DNA from: Sporothrix humicola
Lineage: Eukaryota > Ascomycota > Sordariomycetes > Ophiostomatales > Ophiostomataceae
Assembly: GCA_021396245.1 (NCBI GenBank)
Contig: WNYE01000034.1
Span: 248,001-312,000 of the forward strand
DNA length: 64,000 nucleotides
Reading direction: 5' to 3'
Position numbers and translations under genes: made by a program. The notes beneath the pieces were generated by a model, which was not told where the DNA came from, searched no databases, and saw only the letters and a list, made by a program, of their open reading frames with translations. This document shows, in pieces, positions 19,730 through 31,441 of this stretch (positions are counted from its first letter, which is position 1; each line of letters starts with the position of its first letter).

Positions 19730-21455
19730 GTTGATAGAGTGTGGTGGAAGAAAAGTTGATATGTGTGTAATTGTGTGAAGAGTGGTTGATGGAGAAGAAG
19801 AGAATTGTTGAACAAGAAGAAGACGGGAGACGACCTTTATATCTACTTGGCCGGCAGGCTGGCTGCCTCTGACGTTAGTCTCGAGCTGACAAGGCAATGC
19901 ACATCGAAGAAAGACATGACATGACAGAAGAGACAAGTTCCTGTCTTGCCTGTCTAACGTCAAGCTGAAAGAGGGGCAAGACAATGGCGTCGAAGCTACC
20001 GCACTCTGGAACGTCCCAAAGAAGGTAAGAAGACCAAAAGTCACCAAAAGACAGGTACCAACAAGACACCCATTACATCAGAGCCCCTCGCTACATCATA
20101 ACGGGGTAAAAGCTGGGTCCGGCAGAAGATGGCCAAAAACTAGTTTTCGTCGTCTCCGTGCGACAGGTATCCTGTCCCTGTATGCAATTCTATTTTGGAA
20201 GAGAACAAGATAAAGTGGACGATGGAATGGCGAGGAATGCGGCATTGAGCGATGACGTCAGGTGACACCTGTCAGTGGGTGGTCTACTGAGGTACAGAGG
20301 TACATCCGCTAACACTCCCACTATCGCTACCTCTGCCAAGATCGGATTGCGTGCCTGGAAAAACAGGAAGAAAGGGAGATCGAGACGTCGATCTCGAGGG
20401 AGAAAAGAGGAGACTCGAGAGGAGACTTCTCTCACACGAAAAGAAAGTGAATGCGGGAGAAGACAAAAGTACCGGTCGACCTCCATGTACCGACATCCGA
20501 CCTTGGACGCAATCGCTATAGGCAGTGAGACAGATCGCCCAAAGCCCACTGTAGCTGAGCTCTTTCAGTGGACAATACAAAACTACAGGTATCTTTTAAG
20601 CCCCACATTACCGACTAACACATCACTACCAGCCCAGATTGGTCGCGATCGGTGCGTGTGCAGTCAGCACATGGGGAGAAAGAGGAAGAAAGACAAGAGA
20701 AAAGAAAGATTTGGCATCTGAAAGAAGCTTTGCTTTGTCCGAGATGTGTAGAACCAACGACTCGGAGAATTAATGGGAAAGTACACAGTACAATGAAATG
20801 ACGGGATTTGCCATGGAATCTGCCCGCCTTGTCCTTTTTCTTCTTTGAGCTTCTCTGTGGCTTGTCTTTTGGTTGTGCCTTGTCTTGGATATGTCAAGTC
20901 CGAGATGTTATTTTGAGAATGCTGCGACTCGAACGCCAAAAGCTTGTACCTTGCTTGCGACAGCCCGATACAACATCGAAACGTCGAGAAAACAGGAACA
21001 GATACACTTATGCCAGGGGGAGGCAATTGTCTTTGTCCGAAAGGCCTGGTGACGAAATGCACGTGACCAGACTCGTGAGGCGCATCTTGAAGACAGCAAC
21101 AATAGTCAAGATGATGCTGCGATTGATTTTTGGTGGGATCAAATTGATGTAAATGAAGTGTTAAAAAGCCTTTGATTGAGATTCAGATTCTTGTATCTGG
21201 AATTTGATGTGTAGATGTGTGATTGTGTTGAAGCTGAGTCCAATTCAAACTGAGCGTCGTATAAAGGATGCCCCTCACTGGCTCCTGCCATACGAGATGA
21301 CTCTAGGCCAGCGTAGCCTCGTACTGCAGACACCTTGTTGACTTGAGCCTAAGAGTCATAAATATATCGCAAACAATATTCATCTTGAACTGATATTCTA
21401 CCAACATCTTCGTCCTCTACGACATACAACATTGGACACAAGCAAGGCCTTTGCA
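19730..21455. other. Divergent promoter region, small stress-type gene / HisRS
   Basis: 1.7 kb without a supported gene. Several open frames of 60-150 codons overlap in different frames and have no recognisable composition. The 114 bp directly before the HisRS start codon form a stop-free in-frame extension, described separately. Confidence 0.5.
21342..21455 (+). other. Stop-free in-frame extension upstream of HisRS, possible non-AUG mitochondrial presequence
   Basis: In frame with the HisRS ATG there is no stop back to a TGA at 21339-21341, and no ATG either. The last 22 codons, from a CTG at 21390 with G at -3, would read LIFYQHLRPLRHTTLDTSKA followed by FA. This is Arg/His/Thr-rich and almost free of acidic residues, as expected of a mitochondrial targeting peptide. 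No second HisRS gene is visible here to serve mitochondria. Confidence 0.35.
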
Positions 21456-22952
21456 ATGTCCAAAAACGCCCTCAAGGTGCCCAAGGGCACGCGCGACTGG
21501 GTCGGCCGCGATCTCGAGTTGAGAGACTACATTTTGTAGGTACTATGCGTAGCAGTTGACAATATCCCCCACTGACTTTTGTCCAGCCGCACGATCAGCA
21601 CGTCCCTCGGGAAGCACGGCGCTGTGCAGCTCGACACGCCCGTGTTTGAGCTCCGCGAGATCCTGGCGGAAAAGTACGGCGAGGACGCGAAGCTCATCTA
21701 CAACCTGGAGGAGCAGGGGGGAGAAGCGTTGTCTCTGAGGTATGATCTGACCGTGCCCTTTGCCCGCTGGCTGGCGATGCACACAGACGTCCAGCAGATC
21801 AAACGGTACCAGATCGCCAAGGTGTACCGGCGGGACCAGCCGGCGATTGCGCGCGGACGAATGCGCGAGTTCTACCAGTGCGATTTCGACATTGCGGGGA
21901 CGTACGACGGCATGATTCCGGATGCGGAGATTATCAGAATCATCGGGGAGGTTTTCAAATCATTCAAGTTGGATGTTGTGGTCAAACTCAACCACCGCCT
22001 GATCCTGGACGGCATGTTTGCCGTCGCCGGCGTGCCGGCCGACAAGATCCGCACCATCAGCGCGGCCGTGGACAAGCTCGACAAGACGCCGTGGCCCGAG
22101 GTGCGCGAGGAGATGGTGGCCAAGGGGCTGCCGGACGAGGTGGCTGACCGGGTGGGCTCGTACGCACAACGGAGCGGCACGCTGTCTGGTCTACTGACAG
22201 AACTACGGCAAGATGCGGACCTCGTGGCCAACGAGAGCGTCGCCGCCGGCCTGGTAGACTTGGGGCTGCTCGCAACCTACCTCGAGGCCATGGACGTGGC
22301 CGATCTGGTGTCGTTTGACCTGTCGCTGGCGCGAGGACTCGACTACTACACGGGCGTCATCTACGAGGTCACACCGCGCGCTGGCGGCAAAGACATACCG
22401 CCGGGCGTCGGGAGCATCGCCGCCGGTGGCCGCTACGACAATCTGGTCGGCATGTACGGCAAGCGGCCGGTGCCGTGCGTGGGCATCTCGTTTGGCGTCG
22501 AACGCATCTTTACGCTGCTGGACGCGCGCCGACCAAAGGCCAAGAACACCGCCGCCGCCAGCCCGCCCAACGTGTTCGTCATGGCCTTTGGCGGCAAGGA
22601 GTTTGAGGGCCTGTTGGCAGAAAGGATGCAGGTTGCCACCCGCCTCTGGGACGCCGGCATCCGCGCCGAGTATGCGCCCAAGGTCAAGCCGCGCAAGATG
22701 CAGCAGTTCAACGCCAGCGCGGGCGTGCCGGTGGCCGTGATGCTGGGCGACGAGGAGGTCCGGTCGGGGCAGGTGCGCGTGAAACGGCTTCACGTGGGCA
22801 ACGACAAGGGGGACGACGATGGCGAGAAAGATGGCGAGAAAGAGAAGGAAAAAGAGAAAGACATGGGCAAGCTGGTGCCGCTGGACAGGCTGGTCGAAGA
22901 GGTCAAGCTGTTGCTGGACGAGGCGTCGCTAGACGCTGCAAGGATAGGATGA
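21456..22952 (+). CDS. HTS1: Histidyl-tRNA synthetase (class II)
   Basis: Exons 21456-21535 and 21587-22952 with a 51 bp intron (GTAGGT...GTCCAG) give 481 residues, MSKNALKVPKGTRDW.... Class II and HisRS signatures are complete: LDTPVFELREIL, LRYDLTVPFARWLA, ARGRMREFYQCDFDIAG (motif 2), LARGLDYYTGVIYEV (HisA), IAAGGRYDNLVG (HisB) and VPCVGISFGVERIF (motif 3), then the anticodon-binding domain (NVFVMAFGG..., NASAGVPVAVMLGDEE). It charges tRNA-His in the cytosol, and possibly also in mitochondria if the upstream extension is used. A Lys/Glu/Asp/Gly tract (about residues 433-457, EKEKEKEKD) interrupts the anticodon-binding domain before LVPLDRLVEEV and looks like a recent simple-sequence expansion. 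Confidence 0.95.
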
Positions 22953-24116
22953 ACTGTCATAGGACAGAAATGATGAATGATATATGACTTGACAAGGTGC
23001 TGGCCAGAGACGAAAATGACCACGGGCGGCTGCTTTGTGGCGTTTCTTCGTTGTGTTGCTCGAGCTGTGTAATTCGAAGCAGTGCAGCGTCATGCTGCCT
23101 TCTTTCAGTGAGCCATTTGGAATCGGGTGTTAGGCAAGGATGGGAGTGTCGAGAAGGACTGTATCGAGCTTCGGAGCCGATGATCTTTGCTGTTGAGGTG
23201 AGGATGAGGCTGTTATCTGGATAGGGGACAAAAGGAAAAAGATGCCTCCCGAGCCCCTAACATCCCTTGCGTGGTGCTTGGCCAGCTTTTCTCGAGGCGG
23301 CTCCACCGCCTTCCCCAGGGGCACAAAGTCCGTTTTTTATCGTTTCTGCCGTTGCTAGCTCCACGTGTGCTGCCATAGCAACGCTGGTCTGAGGCGACAG
23401 CGCTGTCACAACTGAACTTTAGGCTTTCTTTTTGGTGCTTGTCTTGTCTCGCAGTCCCTGTCGCTAGCGCGCTCTAGGCCGTTGTCCGCCCCACGTCAGG
23501 TCTTCTTAGCGTGTCTTTCGTCTCTCGAGCGTCGCTGTAGTGGACCGTGGGAGCGGCAGAGTGCGTGCAAGTGCGTGCAAGCGGGTGCAAGCCCACCAAA
23601 AAAGGAGAGCCCAGGATCACCAAAAGGCTCGAGCGCGTCCCCTCCGTCATGGGCCCCTTGCAGCCGTGGGAGCAAAGCGTAGCGTAAAAAGACCGCCCGC
23701 GAAAAAACGGCTGCACCAGTCAGGAGAAACTACGAGAGGAGACAAGGGAAGGAGCGACCAGTGCGACCACAGCCAGAGAGAAAGACGAGACAGAAAAAAG
23801 AAAGCACGAGCAAGTCCACGAGGGGGCAGCAAAAGAAGCTCTACGAAGCCAACGGTGATCTCTCGATCAATCTCAGACTTTTCATCTCATTCACGTCCGT
23901 CTCGACCTGCACTTCTTGCACCTCCCACTTTCGTTTAACAAAAACACGCGTCGACGAGACATTCCACGTTCGCTCCGAATATCGCGATAGTGCCCAACGG
24001 CATCTGCCCACATCTACAATCGCCTCCACGATACAACAGATCTCCCGACGAAACGAAACACGATCGACGGCAGTCTACAACTACAATACACACATTACCA
24101 CACACTTCCCCCACGC
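22953..24116. other. Intergenic between HisRS and the Mto1-like gene
   Basis: No gene seen. 23,560-23,600 has GTGCGTGCAAG-type direct repeats. The last 350 bp (A/C-rich, CACAC and ACAACT tracts) look like the leader of the next gene. Confidence 0.5.
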
Positions 24117-27100
24117 ATGGACGTGGAAAACGTGCCGCCCATGGCATCGCACGATGCGCATGCCGGCCACGACGAGAGTGTCGCCAAAGACACTGGCGCA
24201 TTCGACGACTCACTCCACGAAGCTTTGACTTCGAAGCAGCCGGCGACAGCTACCACTACACAAGACGACCGCTCGACAACACCGCCGCCACCTCCTCTGG
24301 CGCCTGTCCAGCAGGCCGTCCACATCGACGACGACATGGCGGACACAACCAGTGCTAGTGTTGACGACAGCCAACACCAAGATGCGCCAACCGCTTCGGC
24401 CGCCTCGGCGTCTGCCGACGCCTCAGCTCCCGAAGAGTCCTTTGCCCACACCAGCCTGTTTGACCGCACCGGCCTTGGCCTCGACGACAAGGTGGGCGAC
24501 TCGTTTGCCGACAACGACAACGACGGCCAGTTCCGCTTGAACGACACGCTGCCCGATGTCGAGTCGAGTTTCGTGGCGCCTCTCTCGCCGCTGCCCACGA
24601 TCACACAGGACGGGCCCGACGACACGTACCTGTTTGACTCGCCGCGGAAGAGAGCACAGCCGGCGGCGGCGGCACCACTCGCGCCAGTGGAGGAGGCCCC
24701 TCCATCACAATCTCAGCCATCACAACTGGAAGACGACTCTCTGTTATGGGCAGAACCAAAGACACAGTCCCAGTCACAATCACAGCCACAAACCCAAACG
24801 CTCAGCACGAGCCAGCACAGCGAGGGCGACACCCGCCGACGATCCCTCAACCTCAACGAATCCACCGGCAGCAGCGGCAGCAACGGCCTGGCCCTCCGCT
24901 ACGGCAAGCGCCCGCGTTTTCTGCGGAGTCGCAACGCCAGCCAGCGGTCGTCCGCCTCGTCGTTCATCACCAACCCAGACGCGCACGACGCACAGGACGG
25001 ACATGACGAAAACGATAACAACGACATGGACAGCGACGTGACCGTGGGCCTGGGCGCGGACTATGCGCTGCAGTCGGGCGGTGCCATTCCGGCCGGCGGA
25101 CGGCGCAACGCGAGCGATCTGCTGTCGCGGACCGTCAGCATGGGCAGCGTTGCGTCGGGCGTCCCCGATACGGATCATGATGACAGCCACGATGGCAACG
25201 AGGAGCTGCTGCGAACACCCCGGCCGAACAAGGCGACGCTCGCGCCGCCGACCGACACCGTCCTGACCCGCCGCGTCATGGACATCCAGGTGCCCGAGTC
25301 GCTAGCGCGCGAGTACAAGACGCGCAACGGCCTGACGACGCCGCGCAAGCCGTCCGATTTCCGGTCCGAGTTTAACAGCACGACGGCGACGGCTGCGTCC
25401 ACAACGACAGGCCACACGACCACAACGACCCGTCCCGGCCGCAACATGACACTCAAAGAACAGAGCAGCACGATTGAGCGCCTCTCCAAAGAAAACTTTG
25501 ACCTCAAACTAAAAGTCATGTTCTTGAGCGACCGGCTCGACAAGCTGTCGGAGGACGGCATCAAGGAGATGATCCAGGAGAACGTCGAGTTCCGCACCAA
25601 CATTGCCATTCTGCAGCGCGACAACAAGGGACTGCGGCGACGCGTAAAAGAGCTCGAGAAGAAGATCCGCGACGAGGATGACAACAACCGGCCCGGCACG
25701 TCGCGGAGCGCCAACTCGTCGACCGAAATGGACGACCCCGAAGCGGCTGCGGCTGCCGACGCAGAGCGCGAAGAGGAGGTTCTGTACCTCAGAGAACGCG
25801 TCGAGGAGTTCACGTCCATTATCGAGCAGCTGCGCCAGGATGTCTTTACCAAAGAAGCCGAGAAGCGCCGCATGGGCGACATGATCAAGTCCCTCCAATC
25901 CAACGGCACCGACAAGAGCAACGGCGAGAGCCTGGGCAGGCAGGAGGAAGAAGACGTCTGGAAGGACCTGTTGGAGCAAGAGACGGCCCGCCGCGAACAG
26001 GCCGACGACGACAACCGCAAGCTGCGCGACGAGGTCTTCCGGATGAAGCAGGAGATGCACACCAACGGTGCGGGCGGGACCGTCTCGTCGACTGGCGAGC
26101 GCAGCCTCCACCACACCACCAACATTTACAACATTTCGAAGAGAGCCGGCCCACAAGGCACGAGCGCCTCTGCTCCCAGCGTCGACACCGACAACGGCAG
26201 CGCCACGACGGGCACCAATACTCTTGTGGAAGAGCTGCGCCGCGAGAGCGAGCAGCTGCGGCACGAAAACGCCGAACTCCGCAAGGAAGTCGGCGCCCAG
26301 ACGTCGATGCTGACGTCGCGCAACCGCGAAAAGGAGCGATTGTACCAGGAAATCGAGGACCTCAAAATGGCCCAGCGGCGCGGCGGCGGGCCCGCTCCAT
26401 CGACCATCGACTCGTTTTTAGATAGATCCGCCTCGCAGGTCGGCATGGGCGTGCGCGAACGGTCGGCCTCGCGGGCCAGCGGCGGCACGAGGGCCGACAC
26501 GGTTTTAGGGGGCACGGCGACGGGCGCGGCCGACGAGCAGGACGAGGCCCTGAGGGAAGACTTGGAGAACCGCAACGCGGCGCTGCGCGACAAGATCAAC
26601 GAGGCCAAGCTCGAGAACCAGACCTTGTTGCAAGAACTCGAGGCCACGATGCTCCAGAAGCAGGAAGCCGAGGAGGTGGCGCTGGGCGTGCAAAAGGACT
26701 ACGAGGGTGCCATGACGGACCTGATGGCCATGCAGGCCGAGCGGGATGAGCTGATTGCCGAGCTGAATGATCTCGAGCAAAAACACAGCAACCTGCAGGG
26801 CGAGTTTGAGGATCTGCGGGCCGAGGCCCAAGACGCCATCGACGGCTACGAGGAGGACGCCGACATCCGCGACGCCGAGAACCAGAAACTGCAGACCGAC
26901 CTGGCCGAGAAGACGGAAAATTTCGGGGCGCTGCAGGAAGAGATGCGCAAGCTCAGCGAGGCGCTCGTCGGGTTGGAAGACGAGACGGAGAACAAGGTGC
27001 GGCGCGTGCAGCAGCTCGAACAAGAACTGGGCGACGCCAACAAGGAGCTCGAGGAGCTCGAGGCCAAGCTGCTCGAGTCCAACGATAAGGCGCAGCGGCT

Positions 27101-28727
27101 GCTGGTGCAACAAGAAAACTCCCAGGGAGAGATTGCGTTCTTGCGCGAAGAGCAGGAGAGCGACAAGATCAACATTTCGCGCCTGGAAGTCAGCATCACC
27201 AAGGCCGAGGAGCAGATCCGCGACGAGCAGGAGCGCGTCAAGCAGCTCCAGGCACAGATCGTCACCGAGCGCGAGCGTTCAGAGAGTCTCGCCACCAAGG
27301 ACAAGAAGGAGATGCAGCAGTTTGTCAACGAGCTGAGCCGCGAGGCTTCGGGCCACAAGGAGGAGGCGCGCAAGCTGCGCAAGAGTTTGACCTCCCGCGA
27401 GGTGGAGGCCACAGAGTGGAAGGAGAGACTGATGGAGCTCGAGAACAATTTGAGAGAAGCGCTCGGCGACTTGAGTGGCACCCGCTCGTCCCTCCTCAAG
27501 AGCATCGCCAAACTACAGCGCGAGCTCGAAAACACGGTCCGCGAGCTGCAGACGACAAAGGGCAACCTCATGGAAAAGGACCGCATCATCAAGCAGCGCG
27601 ACGCCCTGCTCGAGTCGCACGGCCTCGAGGCGCGCAAGGTCGCCGAGGCCCTGGACAAAGAACGCGCCGCCCACCGCAACACCAAGCACCAGTTCGACAC
27701 CTTCCAAAAGACGCACCAGCACGTTACCAGGACGGTCACCACGCAGGACGCCCGCATCACCGAGCTCGAGTCCTCCAAGTCCCTCGACAAGCGCCGCATG
27801 TCCCAGCTCGAGTCCACCTTCCGCGACCAGCTCACCGAGCGCAACAATTTGTTGTTGCTGCTCTGGACCCGTTTGTCCGCCATTTGCGGCACCGATTGGG
27901 CCCACGATAACTCGCTCATCAACGGCCGCGCCCTGCCCTCCTTGGAGGTCGTCGCCACCATGCTGCCCGGTTTTACCCGCAACCTCATGGCCGCCATCAA
28001 GCACATTGAGACCGTCGTCGGCGGCTTCCCCGGCCGCATCAAGGCCGTTGAGCGCGACCTGTGGCGCGAGTACCAGAGTTTGGAGTCGACACTCGAGCAG
28101 CGCCTCAAGAAGTTGGACCGACTCGAGAGTGTTGTCCGCAACAACGTCTCGGGCAGCAACGGCAGCAATTTCGGCACGCCCGAGCTGCAGTCCCGCTTCT
28201 TGCGGCTCGAAGAAGCCTACCGCCAGCTCAAGGTCGAAAACACAACCTTGAGGACCGCCAGCGAAGTCCGCCAGCGCGCCTACGGCTCGGGCGACAACAA
28301 CTCCGACTCCAACTCCAACAACATCTTTGACCTCCCCGGCGGCGGCTCCCCGTCGCCCTCGATCCCGACCGGCCCCCGCGATAGGTCTGCCAAGTCCGCC
28401 CGCGGCAAGTCGGGCCGCAGCGGCGTCCCCCGCCCCATCACGTCGTCGTCCTCGTCGGGCGCCCACTTGTCCCTCACATCCTCGTCGTCCCGCCCCCTCA
28501 CGGCCGGCGAGCTCGCCCTCCACGAAGGCGAGGACGGACAGAGTGGTGGGAGTGGCGGCGCCGATCCCCGCTGGATACTGCGGCTGCGCGACCTCGAGAA
28601 CAAGCTAAAGCTGGAGAGGGAAGGCCGCACAATGGACCGCAACGAGGCGGTCCGGCGGCTGCGGGAGCAAGAGGCCGAGCTGGCGCGGCGCAACGAGCGG
28701 GACAAGCGGATGGGCAGAGACGAGTAG
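24117..28727 (+). CDS. Mto1/ApsB/centrosomin-like microtubule-organising coiled-coil protein
   Basis: A 1536-residue single-exon protein. The first 440 residues are Asp/Ser/Gln-rich and disordered. At about 443-520 lies the centrosomin N-terminal motif (Cnn_1N): MTLKEQSSTIERLSKENFDL, KVMFLSDRLDKL, IKEMIQENVEFRTNIAILQRDNKGLR (shown in parts), which recruits gamma-tubulin complexes. Long heptad coiled coils (about 560-1280) follow. At the C-terminus, DPRWILRLRDLENKLKLERE (about 1481-1500), followed by RNEAVRRLREQEAEL, fits the Mto2-binding region of fission yeast Mto1. The two end motifs together identify the Mto1/Aspergillus ApsB group, which nucleates microtubules at septal and spindle-pole MTOCs. 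A Ser-rich linker (SSSSSGAHLSLTSSSSR) precedes the C-terminal motif. Confidence 0.88.
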   Translation: MDVENVPPMASHDAHAGHDESVAKDTGAFDDSLHEALTSKQPATATTTQDDRSTTPPPPPLAPVQQAVHIDDDMADTTSASVDDSQHQDAPTASAASASADASAPEESFAHTSLFDRTGLGLDDKVGDSFADNDNDGQFRLNDTLPDVESSFVAPLSPLPTITQDGPDDTYLFDSPRKRAQPAAAAPLAPVEEAPPSQSQPSQLEDDSLLWAEPKTQSQSQSQPQTQTLSTSQHSEGDTRRRSLNLNESTGSSGSNGLALRYGKRPRFLRSRNASQRSSASSFITNPDAHDAQDGHDENDNNDMDSDVTVGLGADYALQSGGAIPAGGRRNASDLLSRTVSMGSVASGVPDTDHDDSHDGNEELLRTPRPNKATLAPPTDTVLTRRVMDIQVPESLAREYKTRNGLTTPRKPSDFRSEFNSTTATAASTTTGHTTTTTRPGRNMTLKEQSSTIERLSKENFDLKLKVMFLSDRLDKLSEDGIKEMIQENVEFRTNIAILQRDNKGLRRRVKELEKKIRDEDDNNRPGTSRSANSSTEMDDPEAAAAADAEREEEVLYLRERVEEFTSIIEQLRQDVFTKEAEKRRMGDMIKSLQSNGTDKSNGESLGRQEEEDVWKDLLEQETARREQADDDNRKLRDEVFRMKQEMHTNGAGGTVSSTGERSLHHTTNIYNISKRAGPQGTSASAPSVDTDNGSATTGTNTLVEELRRESEQLRHENAELRKEVGAQTSMLTSRNREKERLYQEIEDLKMAQRRGGGPAPSTIDSFLDRSASQVGMGVRERSASRASGGTRADTVLGGTATGAADEQDEALREDLENRNAALRDKINEAKLENQTLLQELEATMLQKQEAEEVALGVQKDYEGAMTDLMAMQAERDELIAELNDLEQKHSNLQGEFEDLRAEAQDAIDGYEEDADIRDAENQKLQTDLAEKTENFGALQEEMRKLSEALVGLEDETENKVRRVQQLEQELGDANKELEELEAKLLESNDKAQRLLVQQENSQGEIAFLREEQESDKINISRLEVSITKAEEQIRDEQERVKQLQAQIVTERERSESLATKDKKEMQQFVNELSREASGHKEEARKLRKSLTSREVEATEWKERLMELENNLREALGDLSGTRSSLLKSIAKLQRELENTVRELQTTKGNLMEKDRIIKQRDALLESHGLEARKVAEALDKERAAHRNTKHQFDTFQKTHQHVTRTVTTQDARITELESSKSLDKRRMSQLESTFRDQLTERNNLLLLLWTRLSAICGTDWAHDNSLINGRALPSLEVVATMLPGFTRNLMAAIKHIETVVGGFPGRIKAVERDLWREYQSLESTLEQRLKKLDRLESVVRNNVSGSNGSNFGTPELQSRFLRLEEAYRQLKVENTTLRTASEVRQRAYGSGDNNSDSNSNNIFDLPGGGSPSPSIPTGPRDRSAKSARGKSGRSGVPRPITSSSSSGAHLSLTSSSSRPLTAGELALHEGEDGQSGGSGGADPRWILRLRDLENKLKLEREGRTMDRNEAVRRLREQEAELARRNERDKRMGRDE

Positions 28728-29634
28728 GACGAGACGGCGAAGCCGACGAGTCGACGGTGGACATATGGTGAAGGGTTGAACAGAGAGTAAGAGAGGCTGT
28801 TTGTATAGCTACGCGGTGTACATTGTACAATATTGTTTGTTTTTGTTTGCTTGTTTTTTCTCCTTCTTTAGTTTGTTTTGCTTGCATAGCACTTTCTGTA
28901 CTTGAGATTACGGGCGCTGCGGGTGTTTTTCTTTCTTCTCAGTTTGCTTTTCTTTTCTGCTTCTTTCACTTGATATCGCACGGCCAGCCAATATGACACG
29001 TTTCTGGATACCTCTTTTTGAATTGAAAACAAAACGTTAACAACAAGTCTCCTTTGCCTTTTAAAACAATGCTTGTGAACATGAATACATGTTAATAAAA
29101 TCATTGCTTTTTCTCGTAATGTTTTACGGAGGAACGTCGCACTGTTATGTACCAAACCCCTGTTCCACTCTACATACAAACCTATTTTTACTCCTTGTTT
29201 ATCGGAACTTTTAGGTACATTTTTGTACTTGCGAATCTAGGCTAGAAAGATGTGGTAAATCACTTCCCATGAGTACCTCCAAGTATATTAAAAAAGCACA
29301 CTGCGCGTCTGGGCGGTCGCTACCTTGCAAGTAAGTCGTGCCGGCGATTTCGGTCGCTCTCCTGGTGAAAACGCCAATGAAATATGAAATTGCGAATCTC
29401 TCCGCTTTCCTCGTGTTGGTCACGTGATCTGTACTTGAGAAGGCCGCGGAAAACGGTGACATTCGCCTGGATGCGGTGTGTATAAAACCACAGTCCACCC
29501 CGCTGGCTTCACAACCAGCAGATGCGCACATTCCAGCATTCCTATGCGACGTACACAAGATCAAGTACGGCTGCGAAACGGTAAAGTGACACGAAAACAC
29601 GAAAACAATCGTCGGCCGCCAATAGCCCAACAAG
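28728..29634. other. Intergenic between Mto1-like and chromate transporter genes
   Basis: The stop codon is followed at 28,733-28,755 by a hairpin CGGC-GAA-GCCG flanked by GACGAG and GACGAGTCG, which resembles the dispersed hairpin elements. The rest is AT-rich, then a promoter for the gene at 29635. No gene seen. Confidence 0.55.
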
Positions 29635-31441
29635 ATGAGTGTACGGACGTGGCAGAGCTACTTGCCCAGCGGCCTGTCTCGTCGAGCGCTGTGGGCGTTC
29701 CTTTGTGTTAATTGGCACCTGGGATTCACGGCGTTCGGGGGGCCGCCTGCGCATTTCAAACTTGTAAGGCCAATCCCGGCAAAAAGACTTGCGACGCCTC
29801 TATTTCGCGTTACTGCGTACTAACATCGCTCCTGCGACGCCGCAGTTTCACGATACGTTTGTACGAAAGGAGAATTGGATCGATGAACAATTTGTAAGCG
29901 ACGGACGGTGCCGAGGGTGCCTCCCACGCCATACGCCCTTGGATGGATGCATGGATGCATAGCTTACGCCGACCTCCCCTTAGTTCCAAGAACTATTCAG
30001 TGTTTCGCAGGCCCTGTCTGGACCAGCAAGCACGAAAATGCTCTACTGCATCAATCTCGTTCATAATGGCACCCTTGCTGCTATTGTCGGGTTTATAATG
30101 TGGAGGTTGGTGCCGATTTCTTGGAAGTGATGTTTTGTTTAACTCTCTTATAAGTACTCACCCGAAACTTGCAGCCTTCCGGCCGCCATGGCCATGTTCG
30201 GGCTGTCCCTTGGCGTCGCCAACATAAACCAGAGTCTTCCCGGTGCAGCATATGCCCTCTTGTCGGGCATCAACGCAGCTGTCGTCGGCGTCATTGCCCT
30301 CGCCACCGTGGAGCTGTCCACCAAGGCGATCACCGACGAGCTGACACGCTTTCTCGTGTTCTTCACGGCGTCTGCCGGGGTGTTGTACAATGCCCTCTGG
30401 TACTTTCCCGTTTTGATGGTCGCATCTGGCCTCGCAACATTCGTCTACGACTTCCGCTGGCTGCACAAGCCAGTCAGGGCCATGGCGCGCCTGGCCACCA
30501 TCTGGCGACGAAAGCGGCCGGCGCCTGCGAGCGGCGCCCAGCAAGCGGCGAGCGCGGAGCTGGGCGTGGCTCAGGATGGGCAGGATGGGCAGGATGGGCA
30601 GGATGAGCACCCGTCCGCCAGGGGGCCTGCCGGAGGAGACGTCATCATCGGCACACCCGACGCACGGAACGCATTGCAGCCGCAGCCGCAGCCGCAGCCG
30701 CAACCGGGCCTGCGTGCTTCGACGGTCGAGGGCGAACCCCGCGTCATCCCCCGCGCGCTTCGTATTGATGTCTCGTGGCGGACCGGTGTCGCCATCATTG
30801 CCCTGTTTTTCGTCTCTTTCCTTGCGGTCATGACCCTTCGGAGCACCCTCGCCACCCCGCCGCACCTGTATCGTCTCTTTGCTAACATGTACCTCGCCGG
30901 CACGATCATCTTCGGGGGTGGCCCTGTCGTTATTCCCCTTCTCCGCGAGTACGTGGTCGCCGAGGGCTGGGTCAGCGAGCGCGACTTCCTTGTTGGTCTC
31001 GCCATTATCCAGGCCTTGCCGGGGCCCAACTTCAACTTTGCTGTATTCCTCGGCAGCCTAACTGCTGTTAATGCAGGATACAGCGCGGCCTTGGGGGCGG
31101 CCATTGCTTGGTTGGGCATATTCTTCCCCGGACTGATGCTCGTGCACGGCACAATGGGTGTCTGGAGTGCGCTACGCAGCCGACGCAGCGTGAAGGCGAT
31201 TCTACGCGGCATCAACGCTGGGGCTGTCGGCCTGATCTACACCGCCGTGTATCGGATCTGGACGGTTGGCTATGTCCACGAGACTGCCCAGCAGGGAGAA
31301 AGTTTGGGGGATGATCCCTGGTGGTTGGTTGTAGCGGTGGCCAGTTTCGTTTCCGGACGTTGGTATGGGCTGAGCCCGCCGATTGGCATCATTGCGGGTG
31401 CAGTCATGGGTCTGATCTGGTACGGTATTGTTTCAAAGTAA
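29635..31441 (+). CDS. Chromate ion transporter (CHR/ChrA family), two-domain form
   Basis: Four exons (29635-29763, 29846-29893, 29984-30105, 30175-31441; introns of 82, 90 and 69 bp with GTAAGG, GTAAGC and GTTGGT donors) give 521 residues. The N-terminal CHR domain shows FTAFGGPPAHFKL, FVRKENWIDEQFFQELFSV and LSGPASTKM. The second CHR domain repeats the pattern: FANMYLAGTIIFGGGPVVIP, AEGWVSERDFLVGLAIIQ, LPGPNFNFAVFLG. About 10-12 hydrophobic spans are seen. A hydrophilic linker between domains (about residues 215-300) contains QDGQDGQDGQ and QPQPQPQPQP simple repeats. Bacterial relatives export chromate, and fungal members are reported as chromate-resistance or sulfate-related carriers. The membrane location and substrate are inferred from family. 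Confidence 0.9.
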
